A stretch of DNA of 33,055 bases from contig JANXTG010000033.1 in NCBI GenBank assembly GCA_025352525.1, positions 1 to 33,055 on the forward strand, written 5' to 3'. A model generated the notes under the pieces. That model was not told the origin of the DNA and did no database searches. It saw only the letters and a program-made list of their open reading frames with translations. Position 1 is the stretch's first letter, and each line of letters starts with the position of its first letter. A program made the position numbers and the translations under genes. Positions 25,998-33,055 of this stretch are shown one piece after another. The stretch is from Ferruginibacter sp. (GTDB lineage Bacteria > Bacteroidota > Bacteroidia > Chitinophagales > Chitinophagaceae).

Positions 25998-26930
25998 ATG
26001 CAACTCCTCTCCGTTTCTAACCTTTATTATGAAAAACTAATAGGCAATTTTTCTTTGGAAAATATAAATTTTACGCAGCAAAAGTTTGAAAAAATTGCGT
26101 TGATTGGAGAAACGGGTTCAGGAAAATCTACCTTACTAAAAACCATTACAGGTTTAATACAACCAACAAGCGGAACAATTTTATTTGACGGGGAAAAAGT
26201 TATGGGGCCTGATTGGCAGCTGGTTGCAGGGCAAAAAGGAATTGCATATTTATCTCAACATTTTGAATTACGAAATAATTACAGAATGGAAGAACTGCTG
26301 ATGTATGCGAATCAATTTACACAACAGGAAGCAGATGAGCTTTATAGGCTTTGCCGAATCGGGCATTTAATGCAAAGGAATTCTTACGAACTTTCAGGAG
26401 GGGAAAAACAAAGAATCGCCCTTGCCAGATTGCTGATAACCAAACCAAAACTTTTAATACTAGATGAGCCTTATTCAAATCTTGATCTTATTCACAGAAA
26501 TATATTAAAAGAAATAGTTGAAAATATTTGCACGAAGTATGAAATTTCCTCTTTTATCACTTCGCATGAACCCGCAGATGTATTGCCTTGGGCAGATAAA
26601 ATAATTGTTTTAAAAAATGGAAAGGTTGTGCAGGAAGGAACTGCAGTTGAAATTTATAAAAACCCTTTTAATGAATACGTAGCCGGCTTATTGGGAAATT
26701 ATAATTTATTGGATAAAAATATTTTCTTATCTGATAAAATTATTCGTCCTGAAGATATAGAGTTGGTAAAAGAATGCCAAGGAGATTTTTGCGGAATAAT
26801 CTCATCAGTAAAATTTATGGGTAACTATTTTGAAGTTGAAATTGAAATAAAACAACAAAAGCTAAAAGTTCAAACTGCAAACAGCGATATAAAAGTTGGA
26901 GATATAATGGGGGTTGTTTTTCAAAAATAA
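25998..26930 (+). CDS. ABC transporter ATP-binding protein, PotA/FbpC type with TOBE-like tail
   Basis: A 310-residue ATPase. Walker A is GETGSGKST (37-45), the signature LSGGEKQR (132-139), Walker B LLILDEP with D156/E157, and H190 in ITSHEPADVLPWADK is the switch histidine. The C-terminal 70 residues, from IRPEDIELVKE (249-259), match the TOBE-like domain of importer ATPases for iron, spermidine, sulfate or molybdate. No permease or binding protein is adjacent, so the substrate is unknown. The track start at 25947 is a TTG inside the hppA terminator; the ATG at 25998 gives MQLLSVSNLYYEK, the normal N-terminus. TATTTTTA at 25985-25992 is a likely -7 element, leaving almost no leader. Confidence 0.92.
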   Translation: MQLLSVSNLYYEKLIGNFSLENINFTQQKFEKIALIGETGSGKSTLLKTITGLIQPTSGTILFDGEKVMGPDWQLVAGQKGIAYLSQHFELRNNYRMEELLMYANQFTQQEADELYRLCRIGHLMQRNSYELSGGEKQRIALARLLITKPKLLILDEPYSNLDLIHRNILKEIVENICTKYEISSFITSHEPADVLPWADKIIVLKNGKVVQEGTAVEIYKNPFNEYVAGLLGNYNLLDKNIFLSDKIIRPEDIELVKECQGDFCGIISSVKFMGNYFEVEIEIKQQKLKVQTANSDIKVGDIMGVVFQK

Positions 26931-26943
26931 ATAATTTTTACTA

Positions 26944-26961
26944 TTACGAACAAAGTCGTAA
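26944..26961. promoter_or_regulatory. Palindromic operator 1 upstream of the BlaI-like gene
   Basis: TTACGA-N6-TCGTAA, a perfect 6+6 inverted repeat. Its twin lies 24 bp further on (centre to centre). This is a probable binding site for the BlaI/MecI-like repressor. Confidence 0.75.
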
Positions 26962-26967
26962 ATTGTA

Positions 26968-26985
26968 TTACGAATTTAATCGTAA
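26968..26985. promoter_or_regulatory. Palindromic operator 2 overlapping the translation start region
   Basis: A second perfect TTACGA-N6-TCGTAA, ending 2 bp before the ATG at 26988. A bound repressor dimer here would block transcription of the two-gene unit. Confidence 0.75.
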
Positions 26986-26987
26986 AC

Positions 26988-27374
26988 ATGAGAAATACAA
27001 AAGTTATAAAACCCACCGAAAGTGAATTGGAGATATTGACTGTGCTTTGGGCTAATGGTGAAGCCACAGTAAGAACTGTTCACGAAGAATTGACAAAAAC
27101 AAAAGAAGCCGGTTATACTACCACACTTAAATTGATGCAGATAATGCACGAAAAAGGATTGGTAACCAGAAATACAGAAAGCAAAACGCATATTTACATA
27201 CCAGCTGTGGACAAACAAAAAACCCAGTTGCAAATAGTAAATAAAATGATAAGCAGTTTATTTGCAGGTTCCCCTGCAGATATGGTGATGCAGGCTTTAG
27301 GAGGAAACAATACTACCGCAGCCGAACTTAAAAAAATAGAAGATTTAATAAAAACATTAAAAGCAAAAAAATAA
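26988..27374 (+). CDS. BlaI/MecI/CopY-family transcriptional repressor
   Basis: A 128-residue winged-helix regulator: PTESELEILTVLWANGEATVRTVHEEL, then the recognition region GYTTTLKLMQIMHEKGLV, and a C-terminal dimerisation helix (DLIKTLKAKK). In the studied systems such repressors bind palindromes as dimers and are cleaved or released when a partner M56 membrane protease senses a signal. Here the M56 gene starts 12 bp after the stop, and two perfect palindromes sit just before the ATG, so self-repression of a two-gene operon is likely. The controlled target beyond this operon is unknown, as no beta-lactamase gene is in the window. Confidence 0.93.
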   Translation: MRNTKVIKPTESELEILTVLWANGEATVRTVHEELTKTKEAGYTTTLKLMQIMHEKGLVTRNTESKTHIYIPAVDKQKTQLQIVNKMISSLFAGSPADMVMQALGGNNTTAAELKKIEDLIKTLKAKK

Positions 27375-27386
27375 AAGCTTGAAAGA

Positions 27387-28769
27387 ATGACTTTCTTTTA
27401 CTCATTTATAGAAACAATGTTGCACAGCATCTGGCAGGCTGCTTCACTTTTATGCATTTATTTTATTGTAAATAAAATAGAAAAAAAATTTCATCCTTTA
27501 CAAAAAAGAAATTTTTTATACCTCCTTCTTCTTTCCCAATTTTGTATATCAGTTGTTACTTTTTTAAGTTTTTTTATAGGTTTTAACTTAACCATTGACA
27601 TTAAAATTCCTTTTCAAAACAATCCCTTCGCATTTATAAATAATTATTGCCCAATAATTTTTACACTTTACACAGGTATTGTAGTTGTAAAAATTTTACA
27701 GGTAATAATACACTGGTCAAGTTTTAGAAAAAATTACACCCAACAAATTATAAGGCCTAATGCTGCACTAAAAAATTTTATGGATTTGCATGCAAACCGT
27801 TTATGTATAAAAAATAGGGTTACACTCTGGTTTAGCAACAGCATTAAAACACCGGTAACTTTTGGCTTTTTTAAACCTGTCATTTTATTGCCAATATCTA
27901 TAATAAACAACATCAGCATAGAACAGGCAGAATTAATTATACTTCACGAGCTTGTACACATAAAGAGCAAAGATTATTTGTATAACTGGTTTTTACTGCT
28001 CATGGAAGTAATTTACTTTTTTAACCCATTCATAAAAACGCTAGCCAATAATTTAAAACTAGAAAGAGAAAAGAACTGCGATGTGCAGGTTATAGATCAT
28101 CAATATGGGATATTAGAATATGCAGATGCGTTGTATAAAATTGCCCATAACAGTTTCATTTTAAAAAGTTTTCAATTGGGTGCTTTTAAAAACAATTCGC
28201 AATTGTACAAACGCATCAGGTATTTTTCAGAGGATAGAAATTTGGTTTATTCGAAATCAAAAGATCTGTTTTTTCTTCCTGTTTTTATACTTGTTACATG
28301 TGCTATTTGTTTTTTTAGTATAACAAAAAAATCAGCTTTACAAGCACCGCTTTTCTCTTCCTCAACATCTTTCAGTTATACTTTTTCGGAAAGAAAATCA
28401 TTTGTAATTGAAAAGCCCCCTTCTTCAAAAAAAATGACTTCAACCAAAAACAAAGAAAATGTATTAGCAAAAATTAAAACCACAACTACAACAAACACGG
28501 TCGAAAAAAGTATAAATGAATCACAAAATATTGATGATAATAATATTTTTACGCCCGTAGTGTTCGATGAAACCACAGACAGTGTAAAGGAGGTTATTTA
28601 CAATATTGAAACACAGTCAGGCACAGTAACCCAGTCTTATAAACTCATCCGTAAAAACGACACATGGATATTTATACCGCAGTGGATGATTGTAGAAACA
28701 AAAGACAGCACTTCAAAAAAAATAAGTACAGATTCCTCTCTCATAAAAAAGGTTTCTACAATACAATAA
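27387..28769 (+). CDS. M56-family (BlaR1-like) membrane metallopeptidase without a beta-lactam sensor domain
   Basis: A 460-residue membrane protein with about four hydrophobic segments (near 14-28, 43-66, 89-108 and 296-311). The zinc motif is HELVH (H187, E188, H191) with a third-ligand glutamate in EREKNCD (226-232), as in BlaR1/MecR1 peptidases. After the last membrane segment only about 150 residues remain, rich in Ser, Thr and Lys, ending in a possible small beta domain (VIYNIETQSGTVTQSYKLI, then WIFIPQWMIV). The penicillin-binding sensor domain of BlaR1 (about 250 residues with SxxK) is absent, so the signal must be different. It probably cleaves or releases the BlaI-like repressor encoded upstream; that is inferred. 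Confidence 0.88.
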   Translation: MTFFYSFIETMLHSIWQAASLLCIYFIVNKIEKKFHPLQKRNFLYLLLLSQFCISVVTFLSFFIGFNLTIDIKIPFQNNPFAFINNYCPIIFTLYTGIVVVKILQVIIHWSSFRKNYTQQIIRPNAALKNFMDLHANRLCIKNRVTLWFSNSIKTPVTFGFFKPVILLPISIINNISIEQAELIILHELVHIKSKDYLYNWFLLLMEVIYFFNPFIKTLANNLKLEREKNCDVQVIDHQYGILEYADALYKIAHNSFILKSFQLGAFKNNSQLYKRIRYFSEDRNLVYSKSKDLFFLPVFILVTCAICFFSITKKSALQAPLFSSSTSFSYTFSERKSFVIEKPPSSKKMTSTKNKENVLAKIKTTTTTNTVEKSINESQNIDDNNIFTPVVFDETTDSVKEVIYNIETQSGTVTQSYKLIRKNDTWIFIPQWMIVETKDSTSKKISTDSSLIKKVSTIQ

Positions 28770-28884
28770 TTTACACCTCTGGCTTTTTTTAATTTTATCT
28801 TATTCCACTTTTTTTCGATTAATCAATAGTTCAGCGAAATAGGGAATTGTTTTAACCTCTTACCTTCTCAGTATCACATAAATG

Positions 28885-28892
28885 TACATTTG
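28885..28892 (+). promoter_or_regulatory. Bacteroidota -7 element before the TIGR03643 gene
   Basis: TACATTTG followed by CAACAAAG, an exact TAnnTTTG match 45 bp before the ATG at 28938. Confidence 0.5.
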
Positions 28893-28937
28893 CAACAAAG
28901 CTCAAATAAATCAATTTTTTTATAATATTTTCTTGAC

Positions 28938-29240
28938 ATGAGTAAATCATCAGAAACATTAAATCAATTTTCTGTAATTGAAACAGACAGAATAATTGAA
29001 ATGGCTTGGGAAGACCGCACACCTTTTGAGGCCATTGATTTTCAATTTGGCCTAAGCGAAATGAAAACTGTTGCTTTGATGCGCAAGAATTTAAAACGCA
29101 GCAGTTTTAATTTATGGCGCAAACGCACGCATAGTGGTGTCAGCCAAAAACACCTTGCAAAAAGGGAAAAAGGAATTAACAGATTTAAATGCACACTTCA
29201 GCGCAGCATTAGTATGAATAAAATAAGTAAAAGACGATGA
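28938..29240 (+). CDS. TIGR03643/DUF2805 family small protein
   Basis: A 100-residue basic protein. DRIIEMAWEDRTPFEAIDF at residues 17-35, QFGLSEMKTVALMRKNLK and SSFNLWRKR are the conserved core of the TIGR03643 (DUF2805) family, helical and possibly helix-turn-helix-like. Its function is not established. The basic C-terminal extension (about residues 66-100, many Lys and Arg) suggests nucleic-acid binding, which is inference. The stop overlaps the start of the photolyase-like gene by 4 bp (ATGA), so translation is probably coupled; family members near photolyase or cryptochrome genes are a pattern I recall but could not check. Confidence 0.9.
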   Translation: MSKSSETLNQFSVIETDRIIEMAWEDRTPFEAIDFQFGLSEMKTVALMRKNLKRSSFNLWRKRTHSGVSQKHLAKREKGINRFKCTLQRSISMNKISKRR

Positions 29241-30358
29241 GTAAAAGAGTTGAATATATTTTCCCCACAGAGTGGGAAAGTATTTTAAAAAGAATTGATG
29301 AAATAGATCCTGTAAAATATGCCCGAAGCCGAAACTTTATTGATGGCGACGTAACTTATTTATCTCCCTATATTTCCCGAGGAGTTATAAGCGTAAAAAT
29401 GATTAAGGACATAATCTTTAAGCGTGGTTATAAACTTTATGAAATAGAAAAATTTATACAAGAGCTTGCATGGCGGGAATATTGGCAGCGCATTTGGCAA
29501 AGCAAAGGAGACCAAATTTTATCTGATTTAAAGCAAATACAGCCCGATTTTGTACACAGAAAATTACCTGTTGCAGTTATCAATCATCAAACACGTATTG
29601 ATGCGATAGATAAATACATTGAACAATTGTACGAACAAGGTTACATGCACAATCATGTTAGAATGTACCTGGCAAGTATTGTTTGCAATATTGCAAAATC
29701 GCATTGGCTGCTACCTGCACGATGGTTATACTATAATTTGCTGGATGGAGATATAGCCAGTAATCATCTTAGCTGGCAATGGACATGCGGCAGTGCATCA
29801 TCAAAAAAATACTATTGCGATCAGGCAAACATCAGTAAATACACAGGCAGCAATCAACAAAGATCTTTTTTAGCGAACGACTATGAAATCCTTGCTGAAA
29901 TGGACATACCGGATATTTTAAAGGAAACAACGGTACCAGATTTAACTACAATTTTACCTGAAACTGCTGAATTAAAAATTGATACTACAATACAAACATG
30001 TGTTTACAACAGTTATAATTTAGACCCGCTTTGGCGAAAAGATGAAAATGTAAACAGGGTTTTGTTGTTGGAACCATCGCATTTTATAAAATATCCTGTA
30101 AATGAAAAAGTAATTGAATTTATTTTGCAACTTTCAAAAAACATTCCCGGCATAATTATTTTTAAGGGAGAGTTTAAAGAATTAGAATTATTGTACAATG
30201 GTAAAAAAGATCAAATAATTTTTAAGGAGCATCCGGCTTTTGTGCATTACAAAGGAATATGTGACAGCAGAGATTGGCTTGCTCCAAATACAACAGGAGA
30301 TTTTAATTCATTTTTTTCCTTTTGGAAAAAAGCTGAAAAAGAATTTAAACTTGATTGA
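29237..30358 (+). CDS. Photolyase/cryptochrome FAD-binding domain protein lacking the N-terminal antenna domain
   Basis: A 373-residue protein. Residues about 20-215 match the helical FAD-binding domain of photolyases: ELAWREYWQRIW (76-87), MHNHVRMYLASIVCN (137-151), then LLDGDIASNHLSWQW (168-182) and YYCDQANISKYTG. The usual N-terminal alpha/beta domain (about 130 residues, antenna chromophore) is missing. Instead the C-terminus from about 272 (NRVLLLEPSHFIKYPVNEKV, then PGIIIFKG and QIIFKEHP) has a Rossmann-like beta-alpha-beta pattern. Light-driven DNA repair or photosensing is possible, but substrate and role are inferred. It starts within the last codons of the TIGR03643 gene. Confidence 0.88.
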   Translation: MSKRVEYIFPTEWESILKRIDEIDPVKYARSRNFIDGDVTYLSPYISRGVISVKMIKDIIFKRGYKLYEIEKFIQELAWREYWQRIWQSKGDQILSDLKQIQPDFVHRKLPVAVINHQTRIDAIDKYIEQLYEQGYMHNHVRMYLASIVCNIAKSHWLLPARWLYYNLLDGDIASNHLSWQWTCGSASSKKYYCDQANISKYTGSNQQRSFLANDYEILAEMDIPDILKETTVPDLTTILPETAELKIDTTIQTCVYNSYNLDPLWRKDENVNRVLLLEPSHFIKYPVNEKVIEFILQLSKNIPGIIIFKGEFKELELLYNGKKDQIIFKEHPAFVHYKGICDSRDWLAPNTTGDFNSFFSFWKKAEKEFKLD

Positions 30359-30419
30359 AAATGATTGTCCTAAAACTAGAAGTTTAACTTTTTCGAAACT
30401 GAAATCTAAACTCTAAATA

Positions 30420-31964
30420 ATGACAATTAAAAACAAATCAACCGGCTTCCTCGGTTTAATACTAGCTTTATTTCTTACCGCTGCTATTGTAAGTTGCAAA
30501 AAAAACAACTACAATGAAATTGTAACACCGCCAGCCCCTCCTGCTGTTAGACCTGATATAAATTTTTATGGTTTAACGGATGACAACCGTATTATAAAGT
30601 ATAATGCAAAAACTGCTGAAGCATCAACTTCAACAACAACTATTACAGGTTTATCACCCACTGAAAAATTGCTTAGTATTGATTTTAGACCAGCTACTGG
30701 TCAACTATATGCATTAGGAAACACAAGCAGAATTTACACAATAAACTTAAATTCCGGAGCAGCTACAGCTGTGGGTACAACATCATTTACACCTGCATAA
30801 ACCGGAAATTTTGCAAGCATCGATTTTAACCCAACAGTTGATAGGTTGAGAATTGTAACAAGCAATGGACAAAATTTACGTTTAAATCCGGAAACCGGTG
30901 CAATTGCTGCTACTGATGTAGCAATAAACGGAGGCGTATATCCATCAATAACTTCAATTGCGTATACAAATAACATTTCAGGTGCCGCAACAACTGAACT
31001 TTTTGACATTGATGCAACAACCGGAAAATTATACAAACAAACTCCACCAAACAATGGTACTCTTGTAGAAGTTGGTTCATTGGGTGTGACTTATACCGGT
31101 AAAGGCGGTTTTGATATTAATGCAGATAATACTGTTGCTCTTGCTACATTTAATGTAGGTACAACAACTAAATTATATTCTGTAAACCTTGCAACAGCAG
31201 CCACAACTTTTTTAGCAAACTTTACCAATAACCTTATTGATATTGCAGTTTTTACACAACCAGTCGCATATACTGTTAGTACAAATGGAATGCTTCAAGT
31301 TTTTAACCCTCTAGCCACAGGAACTGTAGTAAGCAAAGCAATTACAGGTTTAGCTGCAGGTGAATCAATTTTAGGAATAGATTTTCGTCCATTAAACGGA
31401 CAATTGTATGGCTTAGCAAGTACAACAGATGGTGCTGCTAAACTTTACACTTTTAATTTAAGTTCAGGAGTTGCTACGCCCCTTGGAGCCGGGTTTATGA
31501 TAGCCGCAGGCGTTACTGCCGTTGGGTTTGATTTTAATCCAACAGTTGATAGAATTCGTGTAGTTACCAATACAGGTCAAAATTTACGTTTAAATCCTAA
31601 CGACGGTACAATTGCCGCAACTGATGGTAATTTAAACCCAGGTACTCCTTCAATAACAGGAGCAGCTTACACAAATAATTTTGCAGGTGCAACTACAACA
31701 TCTTTGTTTGTATTAGATGCAACAACACTCTATATGCAAAGTCCTCCCAATACTGGAACCTTGACAAACGTTGGTTCGTTAGGTTTAACTAATGCAATTC
31801 AGAATGGTTTTGATATTGGCGGAACAAGTAACAATGCATTTGCGCTATTCACGATTGGTGGTATGACTAAGGTTTACGCAATTAACACAACAACCGGCGC
31901 AGCTACAGCAGGTATTGATTTTCCAAACACAGTTTCTGCTTTTGCTTTAGGGCTTGGTTTTTAA
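30420..31964 (+). pseudogene. DUF4394 lipoprotein gene interrupted by an in-frame stop
   Basis: The frame from the ATG at 30420 to 31964 would encode about 514 residues, but a TAA at 30798-30800 breaks it. There is no frameshift: after the stop the same frame continues with TGNFASIDFNPTVDR, which matches the later repeat VGFDFNPTVDR. The N-terminus is a lipoprotein signal (AAIVSC, C26). Two DUF4394-type repeats are visible, each with DFRP..GQLY(A/G)L, DFNPTVDR(L/I)R and GQNLRLNP. The track shows this as two ORFs, 30420-30800 and 30846-31964. It may be a real nonsense mutation, a sequencing error, or readthrough. The function of DUF4394 is unknown to me; the repeats suggest a secreted beta-propeller-like fold. 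Confidence 0.85.
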
Positions 31965-32517
31965 TTTAAATCTTTAATGATTAAAAAGATCCTGTTGATA
32001 TAACAGGATCTTTTTAATTATAAGTAGCATTTATGTAGATGAATTTTGAAAATCAATAATATTTTCTTGAGAATGAAAATATTGTAAACAAATAAAATAT
32101 TAAAGAGTAATTTTTTTTGGATTCTATTTACTTTACCTACTTTTTTTAACCAAAAAATAAACTTAAGATTTAAAAATTAAAACAAATTTCAGAAAATTTT
32201 TTTATTTGATTGCTATCCTATTGACTTCTGCCTTTTCGTTTACCTAGAATGAAAAATAGGTAAAAACATCAATACCAAAAGTGGTGATTCAAATATATTT
32301 ATATAACCGTAGGATAAGTTTTGGGGTGGTGCTTCTTTTATAGTGTTTCTGGTAGCGCTATTCAGAAATAAAAGTAATTAGACTCTGTGAGTTTAATACT
32401 GGTTGTCTCAAAAACCTTGTGGCAGTTTATCTTATAATACAAATTCCTTTTCTATTAAAAATTAGTTGTAGAATAAGGCATTTTAAATTTTAGTAATTTA
32501 TTGTACAAAATAAAATA
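31965..32517. other. Long AT-rich intergenic region between convergent genes
   Basis: 553 bp between the DUF4394 gene and the PorP/SprF gene, which converge here. It begins with a strong terminator (31983-32015). Further on, TTTCTG-G-TAGCGCTA-TT-CAGAAA (32346-32368) is a compact near-palindrome. No convincing coding frame, tRNA or known RNA family was seen. Confidence 0.6.
31983..32015. terminator. Rho-independent terminator after DUF4394
   Basis: AAAAAGATCCTGTT (31983-31996) pairs perfectly with AACAGGATCTTTTT (32002-32015) around a 5-nt loop. It has A/T runs on both sides and may act in both directions. Confidence 0.92.
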
Positions 32518-33055
32518 CTAAAATACATTTCTGGGGCATGCATCACTGTATTTGTTTCCTAATGTAAATCCTACCATTATTTCATGTGTATTGCCTGAAT
32601 ATGTCCTCAAACGACTTGTAGTGGCTACTTCGTAAGAATAGCTTACGTTTAAGATATTGGAAATATTGAAACCTGCAAGTGCAGAATAACCTGCAAGAAA
32701 ATCTGAGTAACGGTAACTTCCCCCTACCCATGCCTTATCTCTATATTGTAATTTGGTATTAAAATGTGCCCCTAATAATTGAGGTTGCCAATACTGTAAC
32801 ATTACAGAAGGTATTAAAGTAAAATCTTCACCCATAGAAAAACGGTAACCTACAGTTGCAAAAAAATTTGGTGTAAAATAAGTACCATATCTATCATTAG
32901 CCGTAAACTTAGCTTTACCCGGGACAATATTTAAAACTGATAACCCTGCAAAATACCTTGCAGAATACAACCACAATCCTGCACCTATTTCAGGTTTTAT
33001 TTTTTTTAAATCGCCGTTGGCCACTCCAATAGCAGGATCATTGGTTGGATCCGCA
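32518..33055 (-). CDS. PorP/SprF-family type IX secretion outer-membrane protein, 5' part missing
   Basis: The frame is open to the right edge, so the gene continues outside the window; the GTG start in the track is internal. The visible 178 residues alternate in the way of outer-membrane beta strands (GAGLWLYSARYFAGLSVLN, VGYRFSMGEDFTLIPSVML) and end in HEIMVGFTLGNKYSDACPRNVF. That CPRNVF ending is typical of PorP/SprF proteins of gliding and type IX secretion systems. Family members help anchor or export secreted adhesins such as SprB, often next to large secreted proteins. The large partner may lie beyond the right edge. Confidence 0.92.
   Translation of the reverse strand, partial: ADPTNDPAIGVANGDLKKIKPEIGAGLWLYSARYFAGLSVLNIVPGKAKFTANDRYGTYFTPNFFATVGYRFSMGEDFTLIPSVMLQYWQPQLLGAHFNTKLQYRDKAWVGGSYRYSDFLAGYSALAGFNISNILNVSYSYEVATTSRLRTYSGNTHEIMVGFTLGNKYSDACPRNVF

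Noticed and set aside
30801-30845. Frameshift explanation for the split DUF4394 gene
   Set aside because: The coding similarity continues in the same frame directly after the TAA, so a nonsense codon, not a shift, separates the two ORFs.
1-33055. CRISPR arrays, tRNAs, insertion sequences or prophage
   Set aside because: No regularly spaced repeats, cloverleaf-like segments, transposases, integrases or phage structural genes were seen on either strand.

Overview
The window is about 33 kb of AT-rich chromosomal DNA from a member of the Bacteroidota, most likely the Chitinophagaceae (a Ferruginibacter-like soil or freshwater genus is a guess from gene style). The lineage is suggested by a PorP/SprF type IX secretion protein ending in CPRNVF, DUF4394 and DUF5117/5118-type secreted proteins, TAnnTTTG promoter elements and weak ribosome binding sites. 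No tRNA, rRNA, CRISPR array, phage or insertion sequence was seen. Most of the window is ordinary chromosomal backbone.

Layout. 1-2761 (+): the tail of a TonB-like protein, a MntA-HepT type toxin-antitoxin pair, and folC. 2756-6649 (-): Nudix hydrolase, YfiT-like DinB protein, FKBP isomerase, ABC ATPase and fructose-1,6-bisphosphatase, with a hairpin element flanked by 15-bp direct repeats inside the cluster. 6896-8161 (+): aspartate kinase behind a leader with two hairpins. 8213-13125 (-): YafK-like L,D-transpeptidase fold protein, 4-hydroxyphenylpyruvate dioxygenase and a large secreted metzincin. 13240-18437 (+): purK, an ALDH7-type aldehyde dehydrogenase, a secreted subtilase and a DinB protein. 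18490-22250 (-): C-terminal processing protease and a lipoprotein peptidase of the alpha/beta hydrolase fold. 22442-31964 (+): small membrane protein, membrane pyrophosphatase with an OmpA-like tail, ABC ATPase, BlaI-M56 pair, TIGR03643-photolyase-like pair and a DUF4394 gene broken by an in-frame stop. 32518-33055 (-): the 3' part of a PorP/SprF gene.

How the genes may work together. Three tight pairs look like functional units: MntA-HepT (8-bp overlap), BlaI-like repressor plus M56 protease (12-bp gap, two perfect palindromic operators upstream), and TIGR03643 protein plus a photolyase-like FAD protein (4-bp ATGA overlap). The metabolic genes (folate, purine, aspartate family, gluconeogenesis, tyrosine and lysine catabolism) are scattered singletons, and several envelope or secreted proteases lie among them.

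The strongest candidates for something unusual are the pyrophosphatase-OmpA fusion, the N-terminally short photolyase-like protein with a Rossmann-like tail, the paired TTACGA-N6-TCGTAA operators, and the hairpin element at 3350-3461. All functional calls come from reading motifs by eye; no database search was possible.
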